Notes: generated by a model not told the origin, from the letters alone. A stretch of 64,000 nucleotides of DNA from Caulobacter vibrioides (GCF_002858865.1 NZ_PJRR01000025.1:1-64000); one strand, 5' to 3'. Numbered from the stretch's first letter, positions 38,664-51,047 are shown. A program made the numbers and translations.

Positions 38664-39647
38664 TTAAAGCACGCCCAAAAACGCCTCCGCCACTCGCTCA
38701 GCCCCCCGCCCGTCGCACACGCCCGCGCTGGCCGCCGACAACGCCGCGCGGCGGCCCGTGTCACCGATCAGCGCCTGCGCCAACGCCGCAAAGGCCGCCT
38801 CGAAGTCCGCCGCGTTCACGTCCAGGCACGGGGTCACGCCGGCCGCCTCCAGCGCGCGGGCGGCGGCGATTTGGTTGTCGGCCAGGATCAGGGTCAGGGC
38901 CGGCAGGGCCAGGACGCAGCGCTCCCAGGTGGTGGAGCCGCCGGCCCCGATGGCCAGGTCCGCCGCCAGCACCAGGACCGGCATGTCCTGGGCGTCGATG
39001 TGCAGCACAAGGCGCGGGTCCTTTGCGGCCAGGGCGCGCAGGGCCGGCAGGCTGGGCGCGCCGGCGCCGACGACGAGATCCAGCGTGATGTCGCCCAGGA
39101 TCGGCGCCAGCAGCGCCACCACCCGGCCGGTGATACCGCCCACATCGGTCATGCCCAGCGACACCAGGATCCGCCGCACCGGACCTTGCTGCGCGCGGCG
39201 GGCGAGGGCGGCCTCGCGCAGTGCGACGAAGGCCGGGCGCACCGGCGCGTGGTTCGGACCCAGCAGTAGGCGGGCGTGAGCGGGGACGAGGCCCGCATAG
39301 TCTTCGGCCCGCCGCGCGGGCCCTGCGTCCAGCACCAGATCGGCGGCCAGCGGCCGGTCGGCCAGATCGTCGATGACCAGGGTCGGGCGGCCCGCCGCGA
39401 TCCTGCGGTGGTCGTCGGCCGTCAGCGCGTAGCTGTCGAAGACCACGGCGTCGAAGGGCTCGGTCGTCTCCGTGCGGGCCATGTCGGGGCCGAAGGCGTC
39501 GAGCACCGCCGCGACCTCGGGCGTGCCGAGGAACGCGCACGCCGCCCCGCGCGCCGCCAGCGCCCGCGCCAGGGTCAGGGACCGCATCACGTGGCCCCCG
39601 CCGACGCTGGGGCCCGCCGCGCAGACGAAGACGATGCGCAAGCTCAT
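38664..39647 (-). CDS. pseG: PseG-like UDP-sugar hydrolase of nonulosonic acid synthesis
   Basis: Removes UDP from UDP-2,4-diacetamido-2,4,6-trideoxy-altropyranose, giving the substrate of PseI. The 327-residue protein has the GT-B fold, with the PseG glycine/histidine motif GGGHVMRSLTLARAL (catalytic His near residue 19), VVFDSYAL, and IGAGGSTTWERCVLALP near residue 235. The ATG at 39647 overlaps the stop of the SpsF-like gene as ATGA. It works with pseI, found at 29519. Confidence 0.88.
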   Translation of the reverse strand: MSLRIVFVCAAGPSVGGGHVMRSLTLARALAARGAACAFLGTPEVAAVLDAFGPDMARTETTEPFDAVVFDSYALTADDHRRIAAGRPTLVIDDLADRPLAADLVLDAGPARRAEDYAGLVPAHARLLLGPNHAPVRPAFVALREAALARRAQQGPVRRILVSLGMTDVGGITGRVVALLAPILGDITLDLVVGAGAPSLPALRALAAKDPRLVLHIDAQDMPVLVLAADLAIGAGGSTTWERCVLALPALTLILADNQIAAARALEAAGVTPCLDVNAADFEAAFAALAQALIGDTGRRAALSAASAGVCDGRGAERVAEAFLGVL

Positions 39648-40360
39648 GCCCGCCGGTCGCCGCCGTAGTCCAAGAGGTCCGGCCGGCCGGCGACGAAGGC
39701 GCGGATGTCGTCGGAGGTGAAGGCGCGGTTCGTCGGATAGAGGGCGTCATAGACCGCCGCGACGAAGGCGTAGTCGTCGGGCCGGTCGACCGTCCAGCGC
39801 ACCGCGCCCTGGTCGGGAAAGCACGGCAGCCAGGCGCAGGTCCAGCGCTCGGGTTGGTTCCAGAGGTCCCAGGTGACGTGCTCGAAGGCTTCTTTGGTGG
39901 TCGCCTCGGCGGCGGCGCGGCGCAGGGCTGCGGCGGTCATCACCTCGACATCGGTGCCCTTGGGGTGGGCGTGGCCTTCGGGGGTGTTGCTGACGTAGTC
40001 CGCGCCTTTCGACAGGCACAGGTCGATCGTGGCGTCGATCAGGGTGGGATCAGCCAGCGGGCAGTCGGCGGTCAGGCGCACCACGTGGTCGGCCGGATGG
40101 GCGTCCAGCGCGCCGATGAAGCGCTGTTGCACATTGTCGAGCGAGCCGCGAAACACCGCGATCCCCTCGCGGCGGACGGCCGCTTCGATGGCGTCGTCCT
40201 CGGGCCGGTCGGAGGTGGCGACCACCAGCTTGTCGATACGCTTGGAGCGGGCCACCCGCTCGATCTGCCGCACGATCATCGGCTGGCGCTGGATCGGCAT
40301 CAGCACCTTGCCCGGCAAGCGGGTGGAGCTCATGCGGGCCTGAAGAATGGCGAGGATCAT
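39644..40360 (-). CDS. SpsF-like cytidylyltransferase (probable CMP-nonulosonate synthetase role)
   Basis: A 238-residue nucleotidyltransferase opening MILAILQARMSSTRLPGKVL, the SpsF/NeuA-like signature, with LTADCPLADPTLIDATIDL and DRPDDYAFVAAVYDAL later. SpsF homologues form a branch beside PseF/NeuA. Being coupled to pseG and near pseI it may activate pseudaminic acid as CMP-Pse; that is inference. Start ATG 40360, where the nucleotide-binding motif begins at once, as in the family; sequence upstream in the same frame lacks homology. Confidence 0.83.
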   Translation of the reverse strand: MILAILQARMSSTRLPGKVLMPIQRQPMIVRQIERVARSKRIDKLVVATSDRPEDDAIEAAVRREGIAVFRGSLDNVQQRFIGALDAHPADHVVRLTADCPLADPTLIDATIDLCLSKGADYVSNTPEGHAHPKGTDVEVMTAAALRRAAAEATTKEAFEHVTWDLWNQPERWTCAWLPCFPDQGAVRWTVDRPDDYAFVAAVYDALYPTNRAFTSDDIRAFVAGRPDLLDYGGDRRA

Positions 40361-40556
40361 CCGCTGATTTCGCGCGGGTTCGGGGGCGCTGGCAAGGGCG
40401 AGCCGTTTGGCCGTGGCGGGCGCGATGCGTGCGGCGTGTGCGGTGGGGCGTCGGCGCGGGACAAATCGCCGCATCGTCCGCTTCAAGGCGCTGCGTTCAA
40501 CCTCGTTAAGCTCCTTTGTGCGCTTTTTAAGCCGGTCGCACACTCCGTGAGGCTTC

Positions 40557-42518
<1,962 letters not shown>

Positions 42519-42593
42519 GGTCTCTCCCTCACCCCAATGCGGCTTTCCCTTTGCCTTAGGGCGTTGAAATCAAGCGTGATGCGGCGCGGAAAT

Positions 42594-42681
42594 CCTCGTC
42601 CTTCGACAGGCTCAGGATGAGGATTTTGAGTGAGCCGGGATCAACAGTCGTCCTCACCCTGAGCTTGTCGAAGGGCGAGGG
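42594..42681. repeat. Family F facing pair
   Basis: CCTCGTCCTTCGACAGGCTC with AGGATGAGG (42595-42623) faces CCTCACCCTGAGCTTGTCGA with AGGGCGAGG (42652-42681). It lies between the convergent hybrid kinase and ELM1-like genes and can form a long stem. Confidence 0.85.
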
Positions 42682-42705
42682 CGCCTCCGCGACCTGACAA
42701 GAAAA

Positions 42706-43875
42706 TCAGGCCTTCGGCTTGGCCGCGCGCGGCTTGCGAACCTTCGGCGCGGCGGGTTCGGTCGGCGCCTTGGCCTCGGCGCCGGGGCGCGCCTTGGGCT
42801 TGGGTTTCGCCTTCGCCTTCGCCTGCTCCACCGGGGCCGGTTCGGGCTCTGCGACCGGCTCGGCGACCTCCACCCCGATCCTGGCCAGCACCTCGCGTGC
42901 GGCGCGGTCGGTTTCGTTGACGGGCTCGTAGGTCCAGCCGTGGAAGGCGCCGCCATAGGGGCGGGCCGCGCCCTGGCGTTCCAACTCCTCGTGGAACAGG
43001 CGGAACTTCAGGCTGGAGCCGTCCATCTTCAGCACGAACACCGGCTTGCCGGTCGAGGCGGCCTCGGTGGCCATATTGGTCGAGTCCTCGGTGACGAGGA
43101 TGTAGTCGGCGGCCGCCAGGAAGGCGAAATAGGGGTTGGGGCCCTCGCCGTTCCAGACCACGCCGGGCAGGTGGCGCAGGCGGGCGGTCATCAGGGCGCG
43201 GGCCGTCTCGGGCGTGCGGCGTGAGAAGGTCATCAAGAGGCTGCCGCCGTCCTGCTCCAGCGGGATCTGGATCGAATGGGCGATCTGGGCCGCCCGCTCG
43301 CTGGAGAGGTCGAACGCCTTGGACTTGCCGCCCACCAGCACCGCCACGCGCGGCCGGGGTAGGGGCTCGATCAGATCCTGGAAGGCCTCGTACTCGGCGG
43401 CTAGGCGCTGCTGCGTCACCCGGTGCGGCGAGCCGGTGATCGGCAGGATGTTGTCGCCCGACATCCGGTCGTGCTTGGGCGGGATCACGAGGTCGAACAT
43501 GTGCGGCGGCACGCGCGGGTCCTGGATCTGGACCACGAAGCTCTTGCCGCCCGACCAGCGCTTGGCGCGGATCGACAGGGGCAGGGTGGCGCGGCCGGCG
43601 GCGATCCACAGGTCGGGCCAGTCGTCGGGATTGCGACCGGCGGGCAGGCCGCTTTCCGGCGTCAGCCAGCGCTTGGGCAAGAGGTTCAGCCACCAGGGCA
43701 GGCGGCCGATGTTTCCCTGCCAGCCCACCCGCTTGACCGTGACCTCGCAGGGCGCGAGGCGCGAAATGGCTTCGGCCAGGCCCACGACCTGGGCCTCGAT
43801 ACCGGCGCGACCGTCCGACACCGCCCACACCTTGAGCGGCGAGGTCTTCGACGGGGGCGGGTTGGCCTTAGTCAA
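42706..43875 (-). CDS. ELM1-family (DUF1022) protein
   Basis: A 389-residue protein. Residues 14-330 match the bacterial relatives of the plant mitochondrial fission factor ELM1, a GT-B-like fold: KVWAVSDGRAGIEAQVVGLA, QDPRVPPHMFDLVIPPKHD, VLVGGKSKAFDLS, and YILVTEDSTNMATEAASTGK. The C-terminal 55 residues are Ala/Pro/Lys-rich (KAKAKPKPKARPGAEAK) and disordered. Function in bacteria is unknown; the fold suggests a glycosyltransferase or sugar-binding role. The start appears to be TTG 43875, since upstream ATGs meet a stop; a downstream GTG before WAVSDG is possible. Confidence 0.82.
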   Translation of the reverse strand: MTKANPPPSKTSPLKVWAVSDGRAGIEAQVVGLAEAISRLAPCEVTVKRVGWQGNIGRLPWWLNLLPKRWLTPESGLPAGRNPDDWPDLWIAAGRATLPLSIRAKRWSGGKSFVVQIQDPRVPPHMFDLVIPPKHDRMSGDNILPITGSPHRVTQQRLAAEYEAFQDLIEPLPRPRVAVLVGGKSKAFDLSSERAAQIAHSIQIPLEQDGGSLLMTFSRRTPETARALMTARLRHLPGVVWNGEGPNPYFAFLAAADYILVTEDSTNMATEAASTGKPVFVLKMDGSSLKFRLFHEELERQGAARPYGGAFHGWTYEPVNETDRAAREVLARIGVEVAEPVAEPEPAPVEQAKAKAKPKPKARPGAEAKAPTEPAAPKVRKPRAAKPKA

Positions 43876-43910
43876 ATCATCGGTCCCGGAAGCACGAAAG
43901 GGCGAACAGC

Positions 43911-43941
43911 AAACGAAACAAGGCCGCTAAGCTAGCGGCCT
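43911..43941 (-). terminator. Rho-independent terminator of greA
   Basis: Minus strand: AGGCCGCTA (43941-43933) pairs with TAGCGGCCT (43929-43921) around a three-base loop, followed by TGTTTCGTTT. It is 48 bases after the greA stop and upstream of the ELM1-like gene. Confidence 0.75.
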
Positions 43942-43988
43942 CGCTCCGTTGAACCCAACTTGTGGCGTTGCTGAGGCGGGAAACCGCC

Positions 43989-44462
43989 TTACAGCCACTC
44001 CACCTTGAGGATCTCATAGGCCTTGACGCCGCCGGGCGTGTTGACCTCGACCACTTCGCCGACTTCCTTGCCGATCATCGCGCGCGACAGCGGCGAGGAC
44101 AGCGAGATGCGGCCCGACTTCACGTCGGCCTCGTGGTCGCCCACGATCTGGTAGCGCGCCTCTTCCTCGGTGTCCTCGTCGACCACCGAGACGGTGGCGC
44201 CGAACTTGACCTGCTTGCCCGAGAGCTTCGTCACGTCGATGACCTGGGCGCGGGCGATCTTGTCCTCGATCTCGGCGATCTGGCCTTCGATCCAGCCCTG
44301 ACGCTCCTTGGCGGCATGATACTCGGCGTTTTCCGACAGGTCGCCATGCGAGCGCGCCTCGGCGATCGCGGCGATTACGGCCGGTCGTTCGACGGTCTTC
44401 AAACGCTTCAGTTCTTCGTCGAGGGTCTGGTACCCCGCGACGGTCATCGGCACTTTTTCCAT
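43989..44462 (-). CDS. greA: Transcription elongation factor GreA
   Basis: Rescues backtracked RNA polymerase by stimulating transcript cleavage in the secondary channel. The 157-residue protein has the coiled-coil NTD with the acidic tip ([20 protein letters not shown]) and the C-terminal globular domain ([32 protein letters not shown]). Start ATG 44462, MEKVPMT being the family N-terminus. In many alphaproteobacteria greA follows carAB; here carB and carA are 40 and 14 kb away. Confidence 0.97.
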   Translation of the reverse strand: MEKVPMTVAGYQTLDEELKRLKTVERPAVIAAIAEARSHGDLSENAEYHAAKERQGWIEGQIAEIEDKIARAQVIDVTKLSGKQVKFGATVSVVDEDTEEEARYQIVGDHEADVKSGRISLSSPLSRAMIGKEVGEVVEVNTPGGVKAYEILKVEWL

Positions 44463-44616
44463 TGCGGATTTTAGCTCGGACGCCTTGGGAGGAAGATCTT
44501 CCAGTCGCGGGCGCGCACAACCGGGGGCTGGGAGGATAGGCGCCCGGTTCCGGTAACGCAAGGGGGCCAAGCTTGAGCATCCGACGGCGCGGCGCGAAAG
44601 GGCGCCGCGCCGCGTC

Positions 44617-46221
44617 CTAGGCGACCCGCCGCTGGGACAGCTCGATATGGCCTCGCGGCAGGTCGAACTGGCGCACCAGATCGGCCAGCTGGGCGGCGTC
44701 GGTGTTGAGGGTCTGGGTGGCGGCCGAGGTCTCTTCGACCATGCCGGCGTTCTCCTGCAGCACCTGATCCATCTGGTTCACCGCGCCGTTGATCTGGGCC
44801 AGGCCGCTGGCCTGTTCCTGGGCCGAGGCGGCGATGGTGCGGACCAGGCCGTCGATCTCGGCGATCTGGGCGACGATGCGCTCCAGCGCCTCGCCGGTGC
44901 GGCCCACCAGGTTGACGCCCGTCTCGACCTGCTGGGTCGAGTTGGAGATCAGGGCGCGGATCTCCTTGGCGGCCTCGGCCGAACGCTGGGCCAGGGCGCG
45001 GACCTCCTGCGCCACGACCGCGAAGCCCCGGCCGGCCTCGCCCGCGCGGGCGGCCTCGACACCGGCGTTCAGGGCCAGGAGGTTGGTCTGGAAGGCGATT
45101 TCGTCGATCACGCTGATGATCTGGCTGATCGACTGCGAGGACTCCTCGATGCCGGTCATGGCCGACACCGCCTGCTCGACCACCTCGCCCGAGCGGCGGG
45201 CGTCCTCGCGCGCGCGGCTGACGACGTCGGCGGCCTTGTTGGCGCCCGTTGCGGTCTGGCCGACGGTGGCGGTGATTTCGTCCATCGCTGCGGCGGTCTC
45301 TTCCAGGCTGGCGGCCTGACGCTCGGTGCGGCGCGACAGGTTGAGGGCGGCGTCGGCGATCTGGTCGGCGCCGGCGCGCACGCCGCTGACGCGTTGCTCG
45401 ATCACCGAAAGCGCGTCGGCCAGCTTGCCGGCGGCGGTGTTGAAGTCGGCGCGCAGGGGCTCATAGGCCTCGGCGAAGCGATCGGTCAGGCGCAGGGTCA
45501 GGTCGCCCCGCGCCAGGTGCGACAGCCCCTGGCCGAGGGCGGCGATGGCGTTGTCGCGCTGGGCTTCCTCGCGCTCGCGGGCGGCGGCGTTGCGGGCGCG
45601 GGTCTCTTCCTCCGAGCGGCGGGCGTCCTCGGCCGCGTCATTGGCCGCGCGCGCCTCGCCCACGGCGTCCTCGGCCTTGGACCGGGCCGTATTGGCGATG
45701 GCGAACATGTTGTTGACGCTGGCGGCGACGGCGATCAGGGCGGCGGCCTCGACGATCAGGATCACCGCGTGGACGATGACCCGCCCCAGATTGGCCGAGC
45801 CCGGAAACACCAGGCTGGGCGCCAGATAGGACAGGCCCAGGTGATGCACGGCCACCGTCGCGGCGGCGGCGGCGATCACCACCCAGTCGCAATAGACGAC
45901 CAGCAGGGCCAGGGCCGCGAAATAGGCCATGTGCATGTCGGCCTGCCAGGCGTGACCGCCCAGGGCCGCGACCAGCAGCGAGACCTGCGCCATCAGCGCG
46001 ACCCCCACCATGGCGCGTCCGCCAGATCCCCCGCCGGCGAACTTCCAGGCCAGGGTCGCGCCCGTGGCGACCAGCACCGCGGCGATCGAGAGCCCCAGGA
46101 TGGGCGCCTGCACGGCCAGGCGCGCGCCCAGCACGATCGGGATCAGCAGCCAGGCGAGGGCGATGATCAGCTTGCCGCCGATCTGGCGTTGGGCGTCGAG
46201 GTTGGAGAAGGTGACGTTCAT
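44617..46221 (-). CDS. Methyl-accepting chemotaxis protein with polytopic N-terminus
   Basis: A 534-residue chemoreceptor. Residues 15-190 form about six membrane helices with no periplasmic sensor domain, then a coiled coil, a HAMP-like segment ([20 protein letters not shown]), and the signalling domain. The hairpin tip carries [20 protein letters not shown] followed by [20 protein letters not shown]. No CheR-docking pentapeptide is seen at the C-terminus. It may sense membrane state or energy. Its ATG overlaps the stop of the upstream hypothetical gene as ATGA. Confidence 0.92.
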   Translation of the reverse strand: MNVTFSNLDAQRQIGGKLIIALAWLLIPIVLGARLAVQAPILGLSIAAVLVATGATLAWKFAGGGSGGRAMVGVALMAQVSLLVAALGGHAWQADMHMAYFAALALLVVYCDWVVIAAAAATVAVHHLGLSYLAPSLVFPGSANLGRVIVHAVILIVEAAALIAVAASVNNMFAIANTARSKAEDAVGEARAANDAAEDARRSEEETRARNAAAREREEAQRDNAIAALGQGLSHLARGDLTLRLTDRFAEAYEPLRADFNTAAGKLADALSVIEQRVSGVRAGADQIADAALNLSRRTERQAASLEETAAAMDEITATVGQTATGANKAADVVSRAREDARRSGEVVEQAVSAMTGIEESSQSISQIISVIDEIAFQTNLLALNAGVEAARAGEAGRGFAVVAQEVRALAQRSAEAAKEIRALISNSTQQVETGVNLVGRTGEALERIVAQIAEIDGLVRTIAASAQEQASGLAQINGAVNQMDQVLQENAGMVEETSAATQTLNTDAAQLADLVRQFDLPRGHIELSQRRVA

Positions 46222-46574
46222 GACGATACAGGCTCCGAAGCCGGACGCGCGCACGCGCCGGCGAGGGCGGGATCCAGTAACAGCCACGCGCCGGCGGTCC
46301 GGGCGCGCTGGTTCAGCGTGGCGGGGTCGCCGCGCAGGATGACGATGAAGGACGCGCCGCCGGCCCCGGCGATGTCGCCGGCGGTTCCGGCGCTGGCGAC
46401 TACGCGTGCGTCGTCCCACCAGGGCGGGAACACCGCCGCCACGCGGCCGGGTGTGCGCGGCTGGGCGTCGACAGCCACCGCCGCGAAAAGGCTCAGAATG
46501 ATGCCCAGGGTTGAGAACGCGAGCGGCCCGACGACCGCAGCGAAACGGCGGGTCCTTGGGACTGGCGTGCTCAC
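46218..46574 (-). CDS. Hypothetical membrane-anchored protein coupled to the chemoreceptor
   Basis: About 118 residues from GTG 46574, which has GGAG ten bases upstream; ATG 46619 is an alternative. One N-terminal membrane helix ([20 protein letters not shown]) and a soluble domain with a buried-looking ASFIVILRG strand. It overlaps the chemoreceptor start by four bases (ATGA), so the two are probably made together; a periplasmic accessory role is conceivable but not shown. Unrecognised family. Confidence 0.6.
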   Translation of the reverse strand: MSTPVPRTRRFAAVVGPLAFSTLGIILSLFAAVAVDAQPRTPGRVAAVFPPWWDDARVVASAGTAGDIAGAGGASFIVILRGDPATLNQRARTAGAWLLLDPALAGACARPASEPVSS

Positions 46575-46730
46575 AGGGCGCGATCTCCACCGGACCGACG
46601 GATTAACCGCACAGTCCATGTGGATGTTATGGGTGGCCACTCTTTTCGGACGGTTAATTTCGTAGAAAGGAGGCGCTTGGTCGCAGGTCCAGGGGCTTTC
46701 ACCGCTGGACCTGCGCGCAGAGTTCGGGCG

Positions 46731-47306
46731 TCAGAAGTTGGGGCTGATCGTCACGCGACGGTTCAGCGGCTCGGATACGCCATCGCCGGTGGCCACGGCG
46801 GGTGCGCTTTCGCCCTTCCAATCCACGGCAATGGTCGAGGCCGAGATCCCCAGATTGACCAGCGTGTCGGCAGTGGCCTTGGCGCGGCGTTCGGAGAGCC
46901 CGATGTTATAGGCGTCGGGTCCTGCGGTGTCGGCATGGCCGACAACCACGATCCGCGTCGCGTTGCCAGACTTGGCGTAGTTGGCTGCTGCGACCAGGAC
47001 GATCTGGCCAGATTCGTCCAACACGGCGCTGTCGAACGGGAAGTACACGATGAACTCGCGCGCCTCATACGCCGGTGGAGGCGCCGGAGGCGGCGGAGGC
47101 AGCGGAGCTGGTGGAAGGGGTTGCGGCGGCGGGATGTTATCCGGTGCGGGCGGCGGCGCTGGCGGCGGTCGTCGCGGCGGCGTTAAGCAGGCGACTAGGT
47201 CAGCGAAGCATCGGCCCAGCTTCTGAAACCCGGTCTCGGCCCTTGCGGAACTTGGAAAGGTCGCCGCCATCAGCACGGCAGTGAGCGTGATGAGGAGGGG
47301 TTTCAT
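46731..47306 (-). CDS. OmpA family protein with proline-rich linker
   Basis: A 191-residue secreted protein: signal peptide (1-24, ending SSARA), two cysteines (GRCFADLVACL) that may form a disulfide, a Pro/Ala linker of about 35 residues, and a C-terminal OmpA peptidoglycan-binding domain (EFIVYFPFDSAVLDESGQIV, VVGHADTAGPDAYNIGLSER, RRVTI). No lipobox and no beta-barrel, so it is a soluble or weakly anchored wall binder. Its ATG overlaps the stop of the upstream membrane gene (ATGA). Confidence 0.88.
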   Translation of the reverse strand: MKPLLITLTAVLMAATFPSSARAETGFQKLGRCFADLVACLTPPRRPPPAPPPAPDNIPPPQPLPPAPLPPPPPAPPPAYEAREFIVYFPFDSAVLDESGQIVLVAAANYAKSGNATRIVVVGHADTAGPDAYNIGLSERRAKATADTLVNLGISASTIAVDWKGESAPAVATGDGVSEPLNRRVTISPNF

Positions 47307-47965
47307 ACCTTGTGCCTTTCAATCTGGCCCGCCAGCGCGACCAGCTGCACCATGATGATGAACAGCGACACGCCCACCGACGCGACCGCCACCCGCCACC
47401 GCGCCAAGGCGCCGTCGCGGCTGAGCAAGCGGGGAAAATAGATGAAGGCGATGACCAGCTGGGTGAGCACGGCGCCGAAATAGGCGTAGTCGTGCTGGGT
47501 GAGCACGGCGCCGAAATTGGCGTCGTTGCTCGGGGCCTTGGCGTTGGCGTCGAGGTCGACCCAGAACCACGACAGCTTGTTCATCAGATACGCGGCATAG
47601 CCGCCCAGGGCGTAGGCGACGGGCATTACGGTCAAGGTGACCAGCAAGGCCGTCATGAACGCCGCCTGGGCTCGCGTCACCAGCAGGATCAGGTGGAGAA
47701 ATAGGGCGATCGCCAGCCAGTAGGCGAACTTCACGAACAGCTCGATGAAGAAGGCCTGGGCGGTAAGGTCCACACCGGACACGAATTTGTAGCTGAGAAA
47801 CAGGCCGATCGAGGCGCTGATCATCGCATAGACGACGATCTTGCCTTCGGGCTGCTCGACATCTGTCCGCAGATCGCCACGCTTGCGGCGGAAGAAGTCG
47901 AGCAGATAGAGCAAGTACTCTCGCGAGTACTTCTCCGCGAAGCTGAGCGCTTTCTCGAAATCCAT
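47303..47965 (-). CDS. Membrane protein with internal 12-residue duplication
   Basis: A 220-residue inner membrane protein with about five helices and an N-terminal charged cytoplasmic segment. I do not recognise the family. A 36-base tandem duplication (24 bases identical at 47458-47481 and 47494-47517) gives NFGAVLTQHDYA followed by YFGAVLTQLVIA. It is coupled to the OmpA-type gene (ATGA overlap), suggesting a link between inner membrane and peptidoglycan. Confidence 0.7.
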   Translation of the reverse strand: MDFEKALSFAEKYSREYLLYLLDFFRRKRGDLRTDVEQPEGKIVVYAMISASIGLFLSYKFVSGVDLTAQAFFIELFVKFAYWLAIALFLHLILLVTRAQAAFMTALLVTLTVMPVAYALGGYAAYLMNKLSWFWVDLDANAKAPSNDANFGAVLTQHDYAYFGAVLTQLVIAFIYFPRLLSRDGALARWRVAVASVGVSLFIIMVQLVALAGQIERHKV

Positions 47966-48067
47966 CGTGCCCCCGCGCGATCGCGAAGAACGATGTTATG
48001 GGAATTTCGGCGCCGTGCAACTCTGTGTCGTGCCTGCTTCTGAGCTCAGCCCGCCCTCGGCCAGGCG

Positions 48068-48730
48068 TCAGGCGTAGTCGTACGGTCCCCCGCGCTGGAG
48101 GGCGCGCTGATAGGCGGGGCGGGCGTGGATACGCTCGAGGAACGCCTTGATCCTTGGCCGCTCGGCGGCCCCGGCGCGCTGGGCGGCGGTTTCGAGCGGG
48201 AAGCTCATCATGATGTCGGCGCCGGTCAGCTCCGCGCCGGCGAACCAGGTCGACTTGGCAAGCTCGGCCTCCCAGTAGTCCATATGGGCCTTCAGCTGCG
48301 GATCGACGAAGCCCTTCAGGGCCCGAGCGGCGATCGACTTGACCACGCCGCGCATCAGGCCGGGCGCGCGGGCGGGCAGGGCCGTGAACACCAGCTTCAT
48401 CAACAGCGGCGGCATGGCCGAGCCCTCGGCATAGTGCAGCCAGTAGGTGTAGCGCAGGCGCTCGGGCGTGCCGGCCGTCGGCGTCAGTCGGCCCCCGCCG
48501 TACATGGCGATGATGTACTCGACGATGGCGCCGGTCTCGGCCAGCACCGTGTCGCCGTCGGTGATCACCGGCGACTTGCCCAGCGGGTGGATCGCCCGGA
48601 GCTCCGGCGGCGCCAGCATGGTCTTGGCGTCGCGCTGATAGCGCTTGATCTCGTAGGGCAGGCCCAGCTCTTCGAGGAGCCAAAGCACCCGCTGACTCCG
48701 CGAATTGTTAAGATGGTGAACAATGATCAT
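48068..48730 (-). CDS. Glutathione S-transferase
   Basis: A 220-residue GST with an N-terminal thioredoxin-fold domain (MIIVHHLNNSRSQRVLWLLE, where the SRSQR serine can activate glutathione; HPLGKSPVITDGD with the cis-proline; LAETGAIVEYI) and a C-terminal all-helical domain (WFAGAELTGADIMMSFPLE with the N-capping box). The SRSQRVLWLLEEL wording is that of the bacterial GST-like group near beta/nu classes. Conjugates or reduces electrophiles. Monocistronic. Confidence 0.93.
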   Translation of the reverse strand: MIIVHHLNNSRSQRVLWLLEELGLPYEIKRYQRDAKTMLAPPELRAIHPLGKSPVITDGDTVLAETGAIVEYIIAMYGGGRLTPTAGTPERLRYTYWLHYAEGSAMPPLLMKLVFTALPARAPGLMRGVVKSIAARALKGFVDPQLKAHMDYWEAELAKSTWFAGAELTGADIMMSFPLETAAQRAGAAERPRIKAFLERIHARPAYQRALQRGGPYDYA

Positions 48731-48839
48731 CTAGGGCGAGCCTTTTTTATCCTGCGCCCCTGAACGATGGCCCGACGTTCAAGGTTCAGCAAGATTTACC
48801 ATGCCTTCTCTCGCCACAGTAGAGTTTGGGGGCGTGAAG

Positions 48840-51047
48840 ATGGCCGGTGCGTTCAAGCGGTTATCTCTGGCGGGGAAACTGATGGCGGCCGGGGGCGGGG
48901 CCCTTGGCGCGCTGTTGATCGCAGCCTCGCTGCTGATCGCCTGGAGCAGCAATGACGCTGTTCGAGACCTGGCCGAGCGCTACGCCGCCAGCATGACCGG
49001 CGAGAGCGCCCAGGGCGTCAAGAACGACCTCGACGCCGCCGACGCGGTGGTGCGATCCTCAGCGGCGCTGTTCGCGGCCAGCTATGAGGCGGGCCAGCGG
49101 GACCGCGCGGTCTATATGGCCCAGCTCAAGCCGGTCTCCCACGCCGCCGACGCCATGCTGGGCGGCTGGCTGATGTTCGAGCCGAATGTGCTGGGCGACG
49201 ACGCCGCCTTCGCCGGCAAGACCGCGCTGGGCTCGACCGCCAGCGGCCGCTTTATCGGCTACTGGGTGCGCGAGGGGCAGGGGCTGGCGATCTCGGGCGG
49301 CGAGGACGGCGAGTTCGGCGAGGACTTCTACAAGACCAGCTTCAACAGCGGCCGCCCGGCCGTGATGGAGCCCTATTCCGACAATGTCGCCGACGGCGGC
49401 GGCCAGAAGCAGGTCCTGATGACCTCGATCACCCATCCGGTGATCGCGGACGGCCGGGTGATCGGCGTGATGGGCGCGGACCTGGCCCTGGACGACATCG
49501 CCGCGCGGCTGAGCGCGCTCAAGCCCTTCAATGACGGCCGCGCCATGCTGGTCTCGCCGGGCGGTCTGTGGGTGTCGCACCCGGACGTGGCGCTGCGTAT
49601 GAAGCCCTATGCTGACCCCGGCCTGGACGTGGTTCGCCAGGTGATGGCCGACGGCAAGCCCGCCGTGGTGTCGGGCGTGACGCTGAACGGCCGGACCGCC
49701 CAACGCCTGGTCGCGCCGGTGCGCCTGGCCTCGGGCGCGACCTGGGCCATGGTCGTCGACGTCAGCGAGGCGGCCCTGCTGGCGCCGGCGCATCGTCTGG
49801 CCCTGGGCCTGGCGGTCGGGGGGCTCTTGCTGCTGGCTGCGGCGCTCGGCGTGCTGGCGGTGGTCTCGCGCACGGTTATCGCCCGCCCGCTGCTGGCCCT
49901 GCGCGAAACGGTGAAGGGCCTGGCCGAAAACCGCTATGACCGCGCGGTGGCCGAGACCGAACGCGCCGACGAGATCGGCTCAATCGCCCGGGCGCTGGAG
50001 ACCCTGCGGGTCGAACTGGCCCGCGCCCAGGCCCTGCGCGACGAGCAGGACAGCCTGCGCCGGGCGGCTGACGCCGACCGCGACCGCGCCGCCGCCCTGA
50101 CCCTGTCGATCGACGAGCAGACCGACGTGGTCAGCCAGGTCGGCGAGGCCCTGGCGGCCGTGGCGGCGGGGGACCTGTCGCGCCGCATCGCCGGTCCGTT
50201 CGCGCCGGTCTATGAGCCGCTGCGCCGCGACTTCAACACCGCGGTCGAAAGTCTGGAGCAGGCGATCGGCGAGATCGCCGAGGCCGCCGACGCCATCGGC
50301 TCGGCCGCTGACACGCTGTCGCTGAGCTCCAGCGAACTGGCGCGCCGCACCCAGCGTCAGGCGCAGGGCCTGGAGCGGGCCGCCGGCTCGCTGAACGCGG
50401 TGACCGGCGCCATGGGCGGCGCGGCCGCCGACGCCGACGAGACCCGACGCCTGGTGGCCTCGGCCCGGGGCGAGGCCGACCAGGGCGGCGCGGTGGTGGG
50501 CGAGGCCGCCCAGACCATGGGCCAGATCGACGCCTCCTCGCGTCGCATCGGCGACATTGTCGGCCTGATCGACGAGATCGCCTTCCAGACCAACCTGCTG
50601 GCCCTGAACGCCGGGGTCGAGGCCGCGCGCGCGGGCGAGGCGGGACGGGGCTTTGCCGTGGTGGCGCAAGAGGTCCGGGCCCTGGCCCAGCGCTCGGCCG
50701 ACTCCGCGCGCCAGATCAAGGGGTTGATCAGCGAGTCCGGCGCCCGCGTCGAGGCCGGCGTGGCGCTGGTGGAACGCACGGGCGCGGCCCTGCACGGGGT
50801 GGCGGGCCGGATCGTCGGCATCGACGCCGCCGCTAGCCGGATCGCCGAGTCGCTCCGCGACCAGGCCCGCGACCTGACCGCCGTCAACACCGAGGTCTCG
50901 GAGATCGAGCGCTTCACCCAGGAGAACCTGACCATGGTCCAGAAGGCCCGCGCGGCCGACGAGGCCCTGGCGGGGCAGGGGGCGCGGCTGATGTCGCTGG
51001 TCGGGCGGTTCCGCCTGGGCCGCGGCGCGGCGCGGCGGGCGGCCTAG
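48840..51047 (+). CDS. Methyl-accepting chemotaxis protein with periplasmic Cache domain
   Basis: A 735-residue chemoreceptor: helix 1 (about 12-35), a dCache-type periplasmic domain (40-270; [27 protein letters not shown] and [13 protein letters not shown] are typical), helix 2 (290-312), HAMP (313-365), coiled coil, and the signalling domain with the tip [20 protein letters not shown]. The tip is identical in wording to that of the receptor at 44617. No C-terminal CheR pentapeptide. Start ATG 48840, seven bases after GGGGG; ATG 48801 has no ribosome site. Ligand unknown; dCache domains often bind amino acids or amines. Confidence 0.93.
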   Translation: MAGAFKRLSLAGKLMAAGGGALGALLIAASLLIAWSSNDAVRDLAERYAASMTGESAQGVKNDLDAADAVVRSSAALFAASYEAGQRDRAVYMAQLKPVSHAADAMLGGWLMFEPNVLGDDAAFAGKTALGSTASGRFIGYWVREGQGLAISGGEDGEFGEDFYKTSFNSGRPAVMEPYSDNVADGGGQKQVLMTSITHPVIADGRVIGVMGADLALDDIAARLSALKPFNDGRAMLVSPGGLWVSHPDVALRMKPYADPGLDVVRQVMADGKPAVVSGVTLNGRTAQRLVAPVRLASGATWAMVVDVSEAALLAPAHRLALGLAVGGLLLLAAALGVLAVVSRTVIARPLLALRETVKGLAENRYDRAVAETERADEIGSIARALETLRVELARAQALRDEQDSLRRAADADRDRAAALTLSIDEQTDVVSQVGEALAAVAAGDLSRRIAGPFAPVYEPLRRDFNTAVESLEQAIGEIAEAADAIGSAADTLSLSSSELARRTQRQAQGLERAAGSLNAVTGAMGGAAADADETRRLVASARGEADQGGAVVGEAAQTMGQIDASSRRIGDIVGLIDEIAFQTNLLALNAGVEAARAGEAGRGFAVVAQEVRALAQRSADSARQIKGLISESGARVEAGVALVERTGAALHGVAGRIVGIDAAASRIAESLRDQARDLTAVNTEVSEIERFTQENLTMVQKARAADEALAGQGARLMSLVGRFRLGRGAARRAA

